Assembly: GCF_019972315.1 (NCBI RefSeq)
Contig: NZ_BLIZ01000001.1
Coordinates: forward strand, 2,179,487-2,243,486
DNA length: 64,000 nucleotides
Direction: 5' to 3'
Source of the DNA: Geobacter sp. AOG1
GTDB lineage: Bacteria; Desulfobacterota; Desulfuromonadia; Geobacterales; Geobacteraceae
Part shown: positions 1 through 11,000 of the stretch, piece after piece
Numbering within the stretch: the stretch's first letter is position 1
How the letters are laid out: the number at the start of each line of letters is the position of its first letter
Notes under the pieces: generated by a model
Told to the model about the DNA's origin: nothing
Seen by the model: only the letters and a program-made list of their open reading frames with translations
Database searches by the model: none
Position numbers and translations under genes: made by a program

Positions 1-318
1 TACGGCTCCACCTACGGTGCCACCCAGGCCATCCTTGGCTACTGGGATGCGCCGAGGTACAAGGATTACAGCACCTCCGGTGCCGAACAGCGCTATCCCT
101 TCAAGAAAAAGAACCCCGTGATGGGTGGCCACTTCGGCGCCTCGTCACCCCTGTCCAGCACCCCCATGGGGTCCATCGACGGGCTGTGCACCCCCTGCCA
201 TGACCCCCACGGAGTGAGCCCGACCCTGGGAGCCAACCAGCAGTATGCGGTGCCCCTGTTGAAGGGAACCTGGCTCACCTCCCCCTACAAGGAGGATACG
301 GCACCGGCGAACAATACC
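1..318 (+). repeat. Near-identical block shared with nt 10298-10615
   Basis: Aligned base by base at an offset of 10297, this stretch differs from nt 10298-10615 at only five positions (all after nt 144). Similarity drops sharply after nt 318. It lies inside the haem-bearing part of two tandem paralogues, which fits recent gene conversion or duplication. The left end of the block is outside the window. Confidence 0.9.
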
Positions 319-3300
319 CGTTTTACCGCCCGACCCGACCTGGGTGAGGGGCTGAAGTACAACATCGACCAGAATACCTTCGGTGCGAACATCAGGGATG
401 GGGTTGCCGGTATCGGGGAAACGGAAAGCCAGGCGGAAGGATTGTGCCTCGGATGTCACCCGAAGGAGAGCCTGACGGCGGCGGCAAGTCCGACCACTCC
501 CAATCCCTGGAAGAGCAAGAACCGGATCCACGAGACGGTGAAGGATTGGAAGACCTCCTCGGCCACGGTCAAACATTCCTATTCCTGTTCCAAGTGCCAC
601 TCCCCCCATGACAGTTCAGTCCTCCCCCGGCTCATGGTGACCAACTGCCTGGACGGCCAGCACAAGGGGCGTAGTGCATGGAGCAATGCCAAAATAGCTG
701 ATTCCGGGAACGGCGGGTACATGTGCTGCTCCCCCGTGTGTTCGGAAATCCCCTATTCCTTCCGCAGGGAAGGATACGCGACTTTCAACGGCGGCGCCGG
801 CTGGTGCACATCCAAGGGGTATAATAACGGGAATCCCACCGGATCAGGTGGTGGTCATATCCCGGGGAGCTGGCGCAGCGACGTGCCGGGGGTGGGCAAC
901 TATACCGTTGCCTGCCACGAAGGGCAGACCGGCGTGGGAACCGACCAGGCCTGGAACGAGGTGACCCCCTGGAAAATCTATCCGGCGATCGCCATAACCG
1001 CCGGCCCGACTGCGGCGGTCAGCAGCTTCCAGGCAACCATTACCTGGGCGACCACCATTCCGGGAAGTTCGATAGTCGATTATGGACTGACCGGATCGTA
1101 CGGCTCAACAGCGACCGGTTCAGCCTCCGTCCTGAGCCATAGCGTGGCGCTTCCGGGCCTGACAAACCATTCCACCTACCACTATAGGGTGAAGACGGTT
1201 GCCAGCGACGGTCAGCAGATTGCCTCTGCCGATACGACTGTCCCGTACATATCCGTTCCGCCATCCATCCCGAACACCACTTCCAAATCGTCGCCGGTGA
1301 CCTGTGCGACGAACTGCCCGCAAACAGTGAGCTGGTCCGCGTCGACCGATCCCGACGGCGGACCGATCGAGTATCAGGTGCAGATTGACACCTCGAGCAG
1401 TTTTACCAGCGGCAATCTGCAGACATCACCCTGGGTCTCTACCACCAACTGGACGACGACCCTTGCTCCCAACATAACCAATGAACAGTGGTACTACCGG
1501 ACGAGGGCACGGGATGCCAACCATACCCTGGCCGAGGACCTGCCGTCCAACTGGACTCCGGTGCCCAAGAACTTCATGATTCTGTCCGGTCCACCCGCGG
1601 CCCCTGTTCCAGGAATACCGGCGGCCCTTTCCACCACTTCCATCCGATGGAATTTTACCGATGCCGCGGACAATGAAACCGGTTTCAAACTGCATGACGC
1701 AGCCCAGACCGTCAAAGCCAGTGCGGCAACCCCGAATCTCACCTACTTCGATGAAACGGGGTTGACGGCCAATACCCAGTACACGCGCCATCTCCATGCC
1801 TATAACGTGCTGGGTGATGGCCCTGCAAGCGTGGATACTAGCAGGTACACCCTGCCGCTTTCTCCGAACGTCACGGCTGACAAGACCGTCGCGACCTGGT
1901 ACGGCACGGCCAACATAACCTTCACCAATGCGGCAGGTTTCGGTGCCGGCGGGGTGCAGTACTACCGCTATGCCTGGGACCAGAACAGCAAATACACCTT
2001 CACCGACACCGAGCCACAATGGAGTAGCGGTACCCTGGCCAGAACCGCCACGGCCGATGGGGGCTGGTACCTCCATGTGAAGTCGTACAACGGCGACAAC
2101 GTGGCCAACGGGACCAAGGATTACGGCCCCTATTACTATGATGCCACCGCTCCGACCGGGCTTGGCATGGTCTCCCCTCTGAATGGCGCCAGTAACCTGC
2201 CGATCCAGACGGCGGTCTATGCGGGCACTGCCACCGACAGCGGTGTCGGTTCGGTGCAGTACCAGTTCCAGGTAGCCCTTGACAGCGATTTTACCCAGAG
2301 TGTGCAGACCAGCGGCTGGCAGAGCACAACCACCGGTCTTTTCACGCTCACGGCCGACAAGACCTATTTCTGGCGAGTAAAGGCGCGGGACGGAGCGGGC
2401 AATGAGACGGCATACACCGTACCCTGGTCATTCACAACCACCGCCAATTCGGCGGTCTGGACCAACAAGGGGGATTTTGAAGCCAACCTCGCAACTACGG
2501 GAACTGCCACCACCAGGAACAAGGTGGTGGTGTCAGGCACCATCCCTACCGACAACGCAGCCGTTACGCTGGATTTTATAAGCATATCCGCCATTGCCGC
2601 TGGCAATGGCCACTCCCTGGCCCTGAAGTCAGACGGCTCGGTCTGGGGTTGGGGGAATAACTATTACGGACAGGTCGGAGTAGGGCTCTACAGCAGCTAT
2701 TACGAACCTGTAGCCATACCAGAGCTTGCCAGCGGGGTAGTAGCAGTGGCAGCAGGCGATCAATATTCCTTGGCAGTAAAGGATGACGGCTCGCTCTGGG
2801 GATTCGGCTATAACTCATATGGCCGGGCAGGGGGCGGCGGTGCGAATTACGTGAATCCTCCTGCCAAGGTAGCAGGGCTGGAAACCGGCGTGATCGGAGC
2901 AGCTGCCGGGAAATACCATTCCCTGGCGGTCAAATCCGACGGTTCGGTCTGGGCTTTTGGCGACAACTCCCGCGGCCAACTAGGGGACGGTACGACTACG
3001 CCAAGCTCAACCCCGCTGCAGATATTGCCTCCAGGCTCAGGTGTAATCGCGGTTGCAGCAGGGTCATACCACTCCCTGGCCCTCAAGGTGGATGGTACTG
3101 TGCTTGCCTGGGGAGATAACTGGGGCTATAAGCTCGGGGATGGCACGACCATACAGAGAAACTCTCCTGTGACACTTACAGGGATTTCTGGGGTGGTTGC
3201 ATTGGCAGCCGGCGATCTGCACTCCCTGGCGGTAAAGAACGACGGTTCTGTCTGGGCCTGGGGATACAATACCTATGGGCAGGTGGCAACTGCAAACACC

Positions 3301-6300
3301 ACTGTACCAAATCCTGTCACAACTCTGGGGGCAGGATCGGGTGTAGTTGCCGTGGCAGCCGGCTATAGTCACTCCCTGGCCGTAAAGGCCAACGGGGCTG
3401 TCTATGCTTGGGGAGCCAACTCCAATGGTCAGGTGGGCAACAACGCGACCCAGTACTCTGTAACCACTCCCACAGAGATTCTGGCAGCAGGTTCAGGTGT
3501 AGCCAAGGTGGCAGGAGGGATGAGCCAATCGCTCGCCATCAAGGATAATCGCTATCTGCTGGCCTGGGGGCTGAATGATGCCGGCCAACTCGGCATAGGG
3601 AATCCGAACAGGTCCGCACCGGTCCAGGTGTCTGGCCTCGGCATAGGCTCAGGTGCCACTTCGCTGGCAGCAGGGACCTATCACTCCCTGGTAGTAAAGA
3701 ACGACGCAGCAATCGCCTGGGGGCGTAACGACGCCAGCCAGCTGGGTGATAACACTTCGGTAACGAGAGGTACCCCGGTACAGGTCTCCGGTCTTGGCAG
3801 CGGTATCAGCATGCTGGCCGGTGGTCACAACTTCTCACTAGCCCTTAAGCAGGACGGCTCTCTATGGTCGTGGGGGAACAATTACTCCGGCCAATTGGGC
3901 ACTGGCAACAACAACTACTCGACAACCCCTGTTTCTTTGCCAAGCATGACTTCCGGGGTAATTGCCATTACTGCCGGATCAGGTTTTGCACAGGCCCTGA
4001 AGGCCGACGGTTCGGTCTGGGGGTGGGGAGATAACTGGAGCGGTCAGGTAGGAGACGGGACAAGCGGCAATGGAACCAACAGAAATACGCCGGTCCAGGT
4101 CGTTGGACTTGACTCAGGGGTTATCGCCATAGCTTCCGGAAGTAATCATACTCTGGCATTGAAGAGCGACGGCTCGATATGGGCCTGGGGGGCCAACAAC
4201 TCCGGCCAGTTGGGAGACGGCACCAGCAACAGCAGCGCAACACCGGTCATGGCACTAGCGGCAGGTTCGGGTGTGGTCAGCATAGCAGCAGGAGCCTCTA
4301 CGTCATTTGCCATAAAGGGGGATGGGTCGGTCCTTGCCTGGGGCTTCGACTATTACGGCCAGCTTGGCGACAACACCACCTATACTTACAAGTATTCTCC
4401 GATTGCAGCCACCGCCCTCGGTACAGGGGTGATTGCCATTGCCGCCGGCAGCGAGCATACCATTGCGCTGAAATCTGACGGCTCAGTCTGGGCCTTTGGC
4501 CGTAACAATTACGGACAGCTGGGTGACGGAACATCTGTTAACAAGGCTGTACCGGTACAGGTGTCGGGACCTGGCAGTGGCGTAATCAGGGTTGCAGCAG
4601 GACAGATTCATTCTCTCGCCCTCAAGTCTGATGGCACAGTGCTGGCGTGGGGAGACAACAGCGCCAGTCAATTGGGGAACGGTTATGTGTCGCCTGTCCT
4701 TGCACCGACGCAGAATTTACTCAAAGGGCTCTACAAGTCCCAGGGGATCGTATCCGGCCTCAAATTCGATGCCGGAAGCACCATGAACTGGGGGACGGTC
4801 GCCTGGAACGCTACGGTGCCAACCAATACCGCAGTGACGTTTAGGGCGAGGGGGGCTGACAACGAAGCAAACCTGGCCGGCGCAAGCTGGTCCGGCTACT
4901 ACACGACAACCGGGTCCGCTATCAGTATTCCGGCTTCCCGGTGGCTGGAACTGGAGATGAATCTTGCGACGAGCGACCGTGTCTTTACGCCGACCCTCGA
5001 CGACTGCACCATCACCTATGCGACCCATTATACTGACAACCAGGCGCCGGTCGGCCTTGGCAACGCGTCCCCGGCCGATGGGGCCAGAAATGTCCCGGTA
5101 GGAAGCACTCTGGATGCCACTGCCGCGGTAGACAGCGACAGCGGTTCGGTACAGTACTACTTCCAGATTGCGAAGGACAGCGGCTTTACCACGGGTGTCC
5201 AGACCAGCGGCTGGCAAGCCGCGACCAGCTACTCCCCGACGCTTGCCCTGAGTAATACTTATTTCTGGCGGGTCAAGGCACGCGATGCCGCCCAGAATGA
5301 GACCTCTTATACCCCGACCTGGTCATTCGGCACTACCTATCCACCAACGGCACCGACTGCCGGTACTCCCCAGGCACTCAGTACAACCTCCATACGCTGG
5401 AACTTCACCGATACGTCCGATAGCGAAGACGGCTTCCGTCTGCACGATGCGGCGCAGACGCTCAAAGCGAGCGCGGCAACCCCGAACCTCGCCTGGCTTG
5501 ACGAGACCGGGTTGTCGGCCAATACCCTCTATACGCGCCATCTGCATGCCTACAACAATGTAGCCGGGGACAGCGCCGCCAGCGCCGACATGAGCGCCTA
5601 CACGCTGGCGGTACCCCCCAATGTCACGACCCCCGCCATGACACCGGCGACATGGACCAATACGTTGAACACATCCTGCACCAACAGCGCCGGCTTCGGT
5701 AGCGGCGGGGTGCAGTATTACCGCTACGTCTGGAACCAGAATGCGACATACATCTTCAACGAAACCGAACCCACCTGGTCTAGCAGTTTTCTTCCCAGCA
5801 CGTCACTCGCCAATGGCAGCTGGTACCTCCATGTCAAAGCCTATAACGGTGGCGATGTTTCCAGTGGCACCCAGGATCTGGGCCCCTATTACATCGACAG
5901 TACCCCTCCCGCCGGTCTTGACATCCTGACCCCTGCAAATGGCGCCACCGGCCTGTCGACCACTACCACTCTGAGTGTCAAGGCCGCTGTCGACAACGAG
6001 TCGGGCGGTGTGCAGTACTACTTCCAGATTGCCACCAACAGCACTTTCACGGAAGGATTGCAGACCAGCTACTGGACCGCGTCGAACACGTATTCCCCCC
6101 CCCTGTCTGCCGGCACTACCTATTACTGGCGTGTCAGAACACGGGACTACCTCTCTAATACGACCCCGTTCACTGCTCCGGCATGGAGCTTTACCACCAC
6201 GGGGACAAAGATTACCTGGACCAGCAAAGGGGACTTCGAGAACAATGCCGTGACCGCAGCCGGTTCTGTGCCGGTGATGGCAATTCCGGCCACCAGCAGA

Positions 6301-7788
6301 AAACTGGTAATGGTTTCTGGGGCCAGCCAGTCTGACGATGCCAGCCTGTCGAACCTGTTCGGAGTATCCAATACCACATTGGCAGGTGGCGGTCAGCACT
6401 CCCTGGCCCTGAAAGGGGATGGTTCGGTCTGGGGTTGGGGATACAATTACTATGGTGAAGTCGGTGATAATACCACTATTGACAGGAATGCCCCGGTGGC
6501 TGCACGTACTCTTGTAGCGGGAACGGGAGTCGTCGGCATTGCCGCTGGCTCGTACCATTCCCTGGCGGTATTGTCGGACGGCAGTGTCTGGGCCTGGGGG
6601 CAAAACACCAATTATCAACTCGGCGACGGTTATACAACTACACGCACATCACCGGTCATGGTATCGGGTCTGATTGTGGGGTCAGGCACCGTCAAGGTGG
6701 CAGCCGGATCTCTCCATTCCCTTGCACTGAAATCCAACGGCTCGGTCTGGGCTTGGGGGTACGGCGGTCACGGTCAGCTCGGCACCAACGATACGGGGAC
6801 AAGGGCCACACCAGTTGCCATTCCGACCCTCGCTTCGGGCGTTGCCGGGATTGTGGCCGGCGAACTTCACTCCGTTGCCGTCAAAACTGACGGTTCGGCT
6901 TGGGCCTGGGGGTTCAATTCCAATGGGCAAGTAGGGGACAACAGTACCACCAATCGTCTCGCACCGACCCAGGTTAGCGGGCTGGGTGCCGGTGCCGGCG
7001 TAATAGCTGTGGCTGCGGGGAGCTATCATACGTTGGCCCTGAAAGATGACGGCTCGGTCTGGGCCTGGGGTTCCAATGCCAATGGTCAATTGGGGGACAA
7101 CAGTACCACTCAGCGGCTTGTCCCAGTTCAGGTTTATGGCCTTGGCCCCGGTGCTGGCGTGATAGCTGTGGCTGCAGGGGGCAATTTCTCGTTGGCCTTA
7201 AAATCTGACGGTTCGGTCTGGGCCTGGGGGCAGAACACACTTGGGCAGTTGGGGGACAATAGCAACACCCAGCGGATTACACCAGTCCAGGTCACCAACT
7301 TGGGGAGCAATTCTGGCGTTATAAAGGTGGCGGCAGGGAGCCTTCATTCCCTGGCTCTGAAAAACGACGGTTCGGTCTGGGCCTGGGGATACAACAGCAA
7401 TGGGCGGCTGGGGGACAACAGCACTACCGACCGGATTATCCCTGTCCAGTCCCTCATAACCGGCGTTAAAACACCGCTCGTTTACTATTCGCCCGGTACA
7501 GTTACCAATCTCAAGCTGAATGCCGGAGCAGTCGTAAACTGGTCGACAATTTCCTGGAACGGCACTACTCCTACCAATACGACGGTGAAGCTTAGGACCA
7601 GGGGGGCAAACACAGAAGCGGGGTTGGGGACTGCCAGCTGGTCTGCCATTTATTATCCTTATACCCCCATGACAACGACCATCACGAGCCCCGCATCCCA
7701 GTGGCTGGAGGTTGAACTTACCCTGCAATCGACTGACACTGCTGTTACACCGATTGTCAACGATGTTGCGGTGTCCTATCTCCCCTGA
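1..7788 (+). CDS. Giant multihaem c-type cytochrome with Fn3/Ig-like and RCC1 propeller domains (5' partial)
   Basis: The frame is open at the window edge, so the start, signal peptide and probably more haem sites lie upstream; about 2,595 residues are visible. Three haem-binding motifs are seen: CTPCH (nt 187-201), CLGCH (445-459) and CSKCH (586-600). A Cys-rich patch CCSPVC (724-741) and a lone ACH (910-918) follow. From about nt 970 come fibronectin-III/Ig-like modules, then fourteen RCC1-type units (about 2580-4730), more Fn3/Ig-like modules (about 5040-6200) and seven further RCC1 units (about 6370-7470). Each propeller block is followed by a similar beta-rich module of about 100 residues. 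By family knowledge CXXCH proteins of this kind are exported and carry electrons; a cell-surface or extracellular place is inferred from size and domain types. It is a paralogue of the next gene, sharing a nearly identical 318-bp stretch. Cytochrome identity is firm; partner and substrate are unknown. Confidence 0.85.
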   Translation, partial: YGSTYGATQAILGYWDAPRYKDYSTSGAEQRYPFKKKNPVMGGHFGASSPLSSTPMGSIDGLCTPCHDPHGVSPTLGANQQYAVPLLKGTWLTSPYKEDTAPANNTRFTARPDLGEGLKYNIDQNTFGANIRDGVAGIGETESQAEGLCLGCHPKESLTAAASPTTPNPWKSKNRIHETVKDWKTSSATVKHSYSCSKCHSPHDSSVLPRLMVTNCLDGQHKGRSAWSNAKIADSGNGGYMCCSPVCSEIPYSFRREGYATFNGGAGWCTSKGYNNGNPTGSGGGHIPGSWRSDVPGVGNYTVACHEGQTGVGTDQAWNEVTPWKIYPAIAITAGPTAAVSSFQATITWATTIPGSSIVDYGLTGSYGSTATGSASVLSHSVALPGLTNHSTYHYRVKTVASDGQQIASADTTVPYISVPPSIPNTTSKSSPVTCATNCPQTVSWSASTDPDGGPIEYQVQIDTSSSFTSGNLQTSPWVSTTNWTTTLAPNITNEQWYYRTRARDANHTLAEDLPSNWTPVPKNFMILSGPPAAPVPGIPAALSTTSIRWNFTDAADNETGFKLHDAAQTVKASAATPNLTYFDETGLTANTQYTRHLHAYNVLGDGPASVDTSRYTLPLSPNVTADKTVATWYGTANITFTNAAGFGAGGVQYYRYAWDQNSKYTFTDTEPQWSSGTLARTATADGGWYLHVKSYNGDNVANGTKDYGPYYYDATAPTGLGMVSPLNGASNLPIQTAVYAGTATDSGVGSVQYQFQVALDSDFTQSVQTSGWQSTTTGLFTLTADKTYFWRVKARDGAGNETAYTVPWSFTTTANSAVWTNKGDFEANLATTGTATTRNKVVVSGTIPTDNAAVTLDFISISAIAAGNGHSLALKSDGSVWGWGNNYYGQVGVGLYSSYYEPVAIPELASGVVAVAAGDQYSLAVKDDGSLWGFGYNSYGRAGGGGANYVNPPAKVAGLETGVIGAAAGKYHSLAVKSDGSVWAFGDNSRGQLGDGTTTPSSTPLQILPPGSGVIAVAAGSYHSLALKVDGTVLAWGDNWGYKLGDGTTIQRNSPVTLTGISGVVALAAGDLHSLAVKNDGSVWAWGYNTYGQVATANTTVPNPVTTLGAGSGVVAVAAGYSHSLAVKANGAVYAWGANSNGQVGNNATQYSVTTPTEILAAGSGVAKVAGGMSQSLAIKDNRYLLAWGLNDAGQLGIGNPNRSAPVQVSGLGIGSGATSLAAGTYHSLVVKNDAAIAWGRNDASQLGDNTSVTRGTPVQVSGLGSGISMLAGGHNFSLALKQDGSLWSWGNNYSGQLGTGNNNYSTTPVSLPSMTSGVIAITAGSGFAQALKADGSVWGWGDNWSGQVGDGTSGNGTNRNTPVQVVGLDSGVIAIASGSNHTLALKSDGSIWAWGANNSGQLGDGTSNSSATPVMALAAGSGVVSIAAGASTSFAIKGDGSVLAWGFDYYGQLGDNTTYTYKYSPIAATALGTGVIAIAAGSEHTIALKSDGSVWAFGRNNYGQLGDGTSVNKAVPVQVSGPGSGVIRVAAGQIHSLALKSDGTVLAWGDNSASQLGNGYVSPVLAPTQNLLKGLYKSQGIVSGLKFDAGSTMNWGTVAWNATVPTNTAVTFRARGADNEANLAGASWSGYYTTTGSAISIPASRWLELEMNLATSDRVFTPTLDDCTITYATHYTDNQAPVGLGNASPADGARNVPVGSTLDATAAVDSDSGSVQYYFQIAKDSGFTTGVQTSGWQAATSYSPTLALSNTYFWRVKARDAAQNETSYTPTWSFGTTYPPTAPTAGTPQALSTTSIRWNFTDTSDSEDGFRLHDAAQTLKASAATPNLAWLDETGLSANTLYTRHLHAYNNVAGDSAASADMSAYTLAVPPNVTTPAMTPATWTNTLNTSCTNSAGFGSGGVQYYRYVWNQNATYIFNETEPTWSSSFLPSTSLANGSWYLHVKAYNGGDVSSGTQDLGPYYIDSTPPAGLDILTPANGATGLSTTTTLSVKAAVDNESGGVQYYFQIATNSTFTEGLQTSYWTASNTYSPPLSAGTTYYWRVRTRDYLSNTTPFTAPAWSFTTTGTKITWTSKGDFENNAVTAAGSVPVMAIPATSRKLVMVSGASQSDDASLSNLFGVSNTTLAGGGQHSLALKGDGSVWGWGYNYYGEVGDNTTIDRNAPVAARTLVAGTGVVGIAAGSYHSLAVLSDGSVWAWGQNTNYQLGDGYTTTRTSPVMVSGLIVGSGTVKVAAGSLHSLALKSNGSVWAWGYGGHGQLGTNDTGTRATPVAIPTLASGVAGIVAGELHSVAVKTDGSAWAWGFNSNGQVGDNSTTNRLAPTQVSGLGAGAGVIAVAAGSYHTLALKDDGSVWAWGSNANGQLGDNSTTQRLVPVQVYGLGPGAGVIAVAAGGNFSLALKSDGSVWAWGQNTLGQLGDNSNTQRITPVQVTNLGSNSGVIKVAAGSLHSLALKNDGSVWAWGYNSNGRLGDNSTTDRIIPVQSLITGVKTPLVYYSPGTVTNLKLNAGAVVNWSTISWNGTTPTNTTVKLRTRGANTEAGLGTASWSAIYYPYTPMTTTITSPASQWLEVELTLQSTDTAVTPIVNDVAVSYLP
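2580..4730 (+). repeat. Fourteen RCC1-type protein repeats (two propellers' worth)
   Basis: In-frame repeats of about 50 residues with the core HSLALKSDGSVWAWG followed by N-x-x-GQLG. I count fourteen units, equal to two seven-bladed RCC1 propellers. The DNA copies are diverged, so they are old protein repeats and not a fresh tandem expansion. Confidence 0.85.
6370..7470 (+). repeat. Seven RCC1-type protein repeats (one propeller)
   Basis: Seven units with the same HSLALK...DGSVWAWG core, from GQHSLALKGDGSVWGWG to the unit ending NSNGRLG. Seven matches the blade number of the RCC1 fold. The block is followed by the same type of beta-rich module that ends the fourteen-unit block. Confidence 0.85.
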
Positions 7789-7806
7789 CAGCTGGTTTCA
7801 GCAACA

Positions 7807-7848
7807 ACAACGAGGCGCCTGACAATTCCATGTCAGGCGCCTCGTTGT
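7807..7848 (+). terminator. Strong hairpin after the first cytochrome gene
   Basis: A perfect 18-bp stem (ACAACGAGGCGCCTGACA and its reverse complement) with a 6-nt loop lies 19 nt after the stop codon. No T-run follows, so it may end transcription imperfectly or protect the mRNA 3' end. It separates the two cytochrome genes. Confidence 0.65.
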
Positions 7849-8005
7849 CAGTCTAGTACCGCCGTATGCCCTTTCGTCGTAGTGGTTCAGTCGGCTGTTG
7901 TTAACGGAAAATATTCCCTGTGCAAGAACAAAGGGTGTTTCCAGTTCTGCCTTCAGTCATAGGTATTGCAAGTACGTCAAATTCCACCACCACCTGGAGC
8001 CTGTT

Positions 8006-11000
8006 ATGAAGAAAACCGTGGGCTATATCGTAGCGCTACTCACCGCCTTAGTCCTGATGTCGACAGCAGTCTTTGCGGTCGACTTTCCCCATAACACGGC
8101 CAACGGTTACACCTGCAGCGGCTGCCATCAGAGCCACAGCACCCTGGGGACCCAGGGGTACACCAATCTCTGCCTCACCTGCCACAACCCTGCCGACGGC
8201 AAGGCGGGGAACAAATCCTTCGTGCCGGGCGACGCCTCCAACCCGTTCGGCAACGCCACCTCGGCGCGGCCAGGCATCCTCTACCAGAGCTCCCACAACT
8301 GGAGCGGCTCGGACAACGTCCCGCCGGCGGGAGCGCTTCCTCCCCTCAACCCGCAAATGACCAAGCCGAACATGGCGGGGAGCATCAGCTGCGTCCGCTG
8401 CCATAACGTCAAGAATCCCCGCTCCTCCGCCTTCAACTCCGCGCCGTTTCTGCGTGCGCTTAATGACAATGACGAGATGTGCCTCGACTGCCATCGTCTG
8501 CGTAACAGCACCAGCCACTTAAGTGGCAGCCACCCGGTCACCGTCAGCTACTCCGGTGCGGCCAAGGCGCGGCCGGCTGCTTTCCAGGCCGTACCGGTCA
8601 ACAGCAACCCCGGCAACCCCACCTCCGCCCTGAAACTGATCAGCGGGCAAGTTCTCTGCTCCACCTGCCACCGGGTCCACTTCGCCGACTCCAACAGTGC
8701 CACCTACGACAGCGCCACCAGTGCGCGGCAGGGTAACCTCAGCCCCTCCACGGGGAAACTGCTGCGGACCGACCTGCGGGGAGCCAGTGCCGCGGCGCCC
8801 AATATCTGCAGCGACTGCCACGGGGGTAAAGCGTCCCACAACAACAAGGGTCAGGATGTCCAGTGCGGCGACTGCCATAGCGGGCACGTGGCGTACGACG
8901 CCAACGCGGTGACCGAGCAGGAGAAGCTACCCAACGTCTTCCTGATCCGGCGGTACATGAACTTCTCCAGCAGTGCCGGAGCGGTACGCAACAAGCGGGT
9001 GTTCTTCCAGTACACCGGCAGCGCGCGAAACTACGTCGATTACCGGGGTACGGGAGTCTGCCAGGGGTGCCACGCCGTGCCGCAGGGAGCGGGCTATCCC
9101 ATCGAGCATACGAGCACCGATGCCAACGTCTGTGCCACCTGCCATGGCCACCAGAGCACGATCGGCTCCTTCTCCGCCAGCTGTTCCAGCTGCCACGGCT
9201 ATCCGCCGCCGGCAGCGGCAGCAGGGTATGCCGGGGTAGACGAGACCACCTCCCCCCACCGGCGCCATGCGGGAGGTGGCAGCAATTACCAGTACAGTTG
9301 CAACGAGTGCCACAAGGGGAATAGCCACAACACCGGCACCTTCCAGGACGTGTTCCGTGACCCGACCGGCATCCTCGCCGGCGCCAGCGCCAGCTATACT
9401 ACCTCTACCCGCACCTGCGCCAACATTGCCTGCCATGGTGGAACGGCGGCCGTTTGGGAGAAGGGTGCCTGCCTTGGCTGCCACTCCATAGCCCAGGGTA
9501 ACCGGGCGGCTGTCACCAGCCAGTTCGGCGGCAGCTCCCACCATGTCCAGGGAGAGCTTACCGATGCCAAATGCTACCAGTGCCACTGGGAGGCCAACAG
9601 CGACGGTACCATCAACCCTGCCTATCACGGCGGGGCGGCCGCTCCCGGCTCTCCGGTTGATCTCGTCGTCTACGGCGCCGCCGCCCGTCCGACTACCTTC
9701 ACCGCCGGGGCCACCGCCGTCCAGTACACCGCCGACGGGTCGCGGGGACAAATCGAGAAAGTGACCAGCCACTGCCTGGGATGCCACAGCGACCAGAACA
9801 ACAGCGCAACTCCCTTCGGTGACGGCAAGACCCCCAAACAGTACGCCTGGGACGGCACCAGCGTCGCCGCCCGCTATGCCCAGACCGGCACAACCACCTG
9901 GGGCAAATACTCGTCCGTCGCCAACGCAGCCCAGAAGCGGATCACCAAGTCCCTGTCGGCCCACGGCAACGCGGCGGGCAACCAGCGGGGCTGGAACACC
10001 ACCACCGGCGTCGACGGTGCCATAACGAACACCGGTGGGACCACCGGTGTCCAGTGCTACGACTGCCACAACTCCCACGGTTCCAGCGTGGCGGGGATCA
10101 CCAGCCGCTACTCCAGCGCCACGGGTAAGAAGCGGGGGGGGCTGCTGAAAGAGACGGTCACCGGAGTGGGTGGGTACGCCACCAGCTACAAGCCCCAGGC
10201 GGGGGGAAGCGCAGCGGACAAGAACGTGCGCAACCCCGGGGCCAGCATCTGCCTGGACTGCCACCTCAATCAGACGGCAACCAGCACCCCCTGGGGATAC
10301 GGCTCCACCTACGGTGCCACCCAGGCCATCCTTGGCTACTGGGATGCGCCGAGGTACAAGGATTACAGCACCTCCGGTGCCGAACAGCGCTATCCCTTCA
10401 AGAAAAAGAACCCCGTGATGGGTGGCCACTTCGGCGCCTCGGCCCCCCTGTCCAGCACCCCCATGGGGTCCATCGACGGGCTCTGCACCCCCTGCCATGA
10501 CCCCCACGGAGTGAGCCCGACCCTGGGTGCCAACCAGCAGTATGCGGTGCCCCTGTTGAAGGGAACCTGGCTCACCTCCCCCTATAAGGAGGATACGGCA
10601 CCGGCGAACAATACCAACTTCACCAACCGTAAGGATATTGGCCGCGAAGGGGTGCCGTACAACATCGACCAGAACACCTTCGGTGCAAGCATCAAGGATG
10701 CGGTAACCGGCATCAGTCAGACGGAAAACCAGTCCGAAGGGCTGTGTCTCGGTTGTCATTCGAAGGAGAACCTGACCGATGGCGTCACCCATGACTGGAA
10801 GAGCAAAAATCGTATCCATGAATCGGTCAAAGGGTGGAAGACGGCCAACGGGACGGTACAGCACAACTATTCCTGCTCCAAGTGCCATTCTCCCCATAAC
10901 AGTGCGTCCCTGCCGCGCCTGATGGTGACCAACTGCCTGGACAGGAAGCACAAGGGTCAGACCGGCAACAATCCTACACCAGTTCTGGCGGACAATGGCT

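Noticed and set aside
2580-7470. CRISPR-like or satellite DNA array
   Set aside because: The periodicity is at protein level (about 50 residues) with diverged DNA and no constant direct repeats or spacers; it is RCC1 coding sequence.
8927-10951. 674-residue open frame on the minus strand within the second cytochrome
   Set aside because: It is antisense to a haem-rich, GC-rich gene whose codon bias keeps the opposite frame open; its translation shows no known motif.
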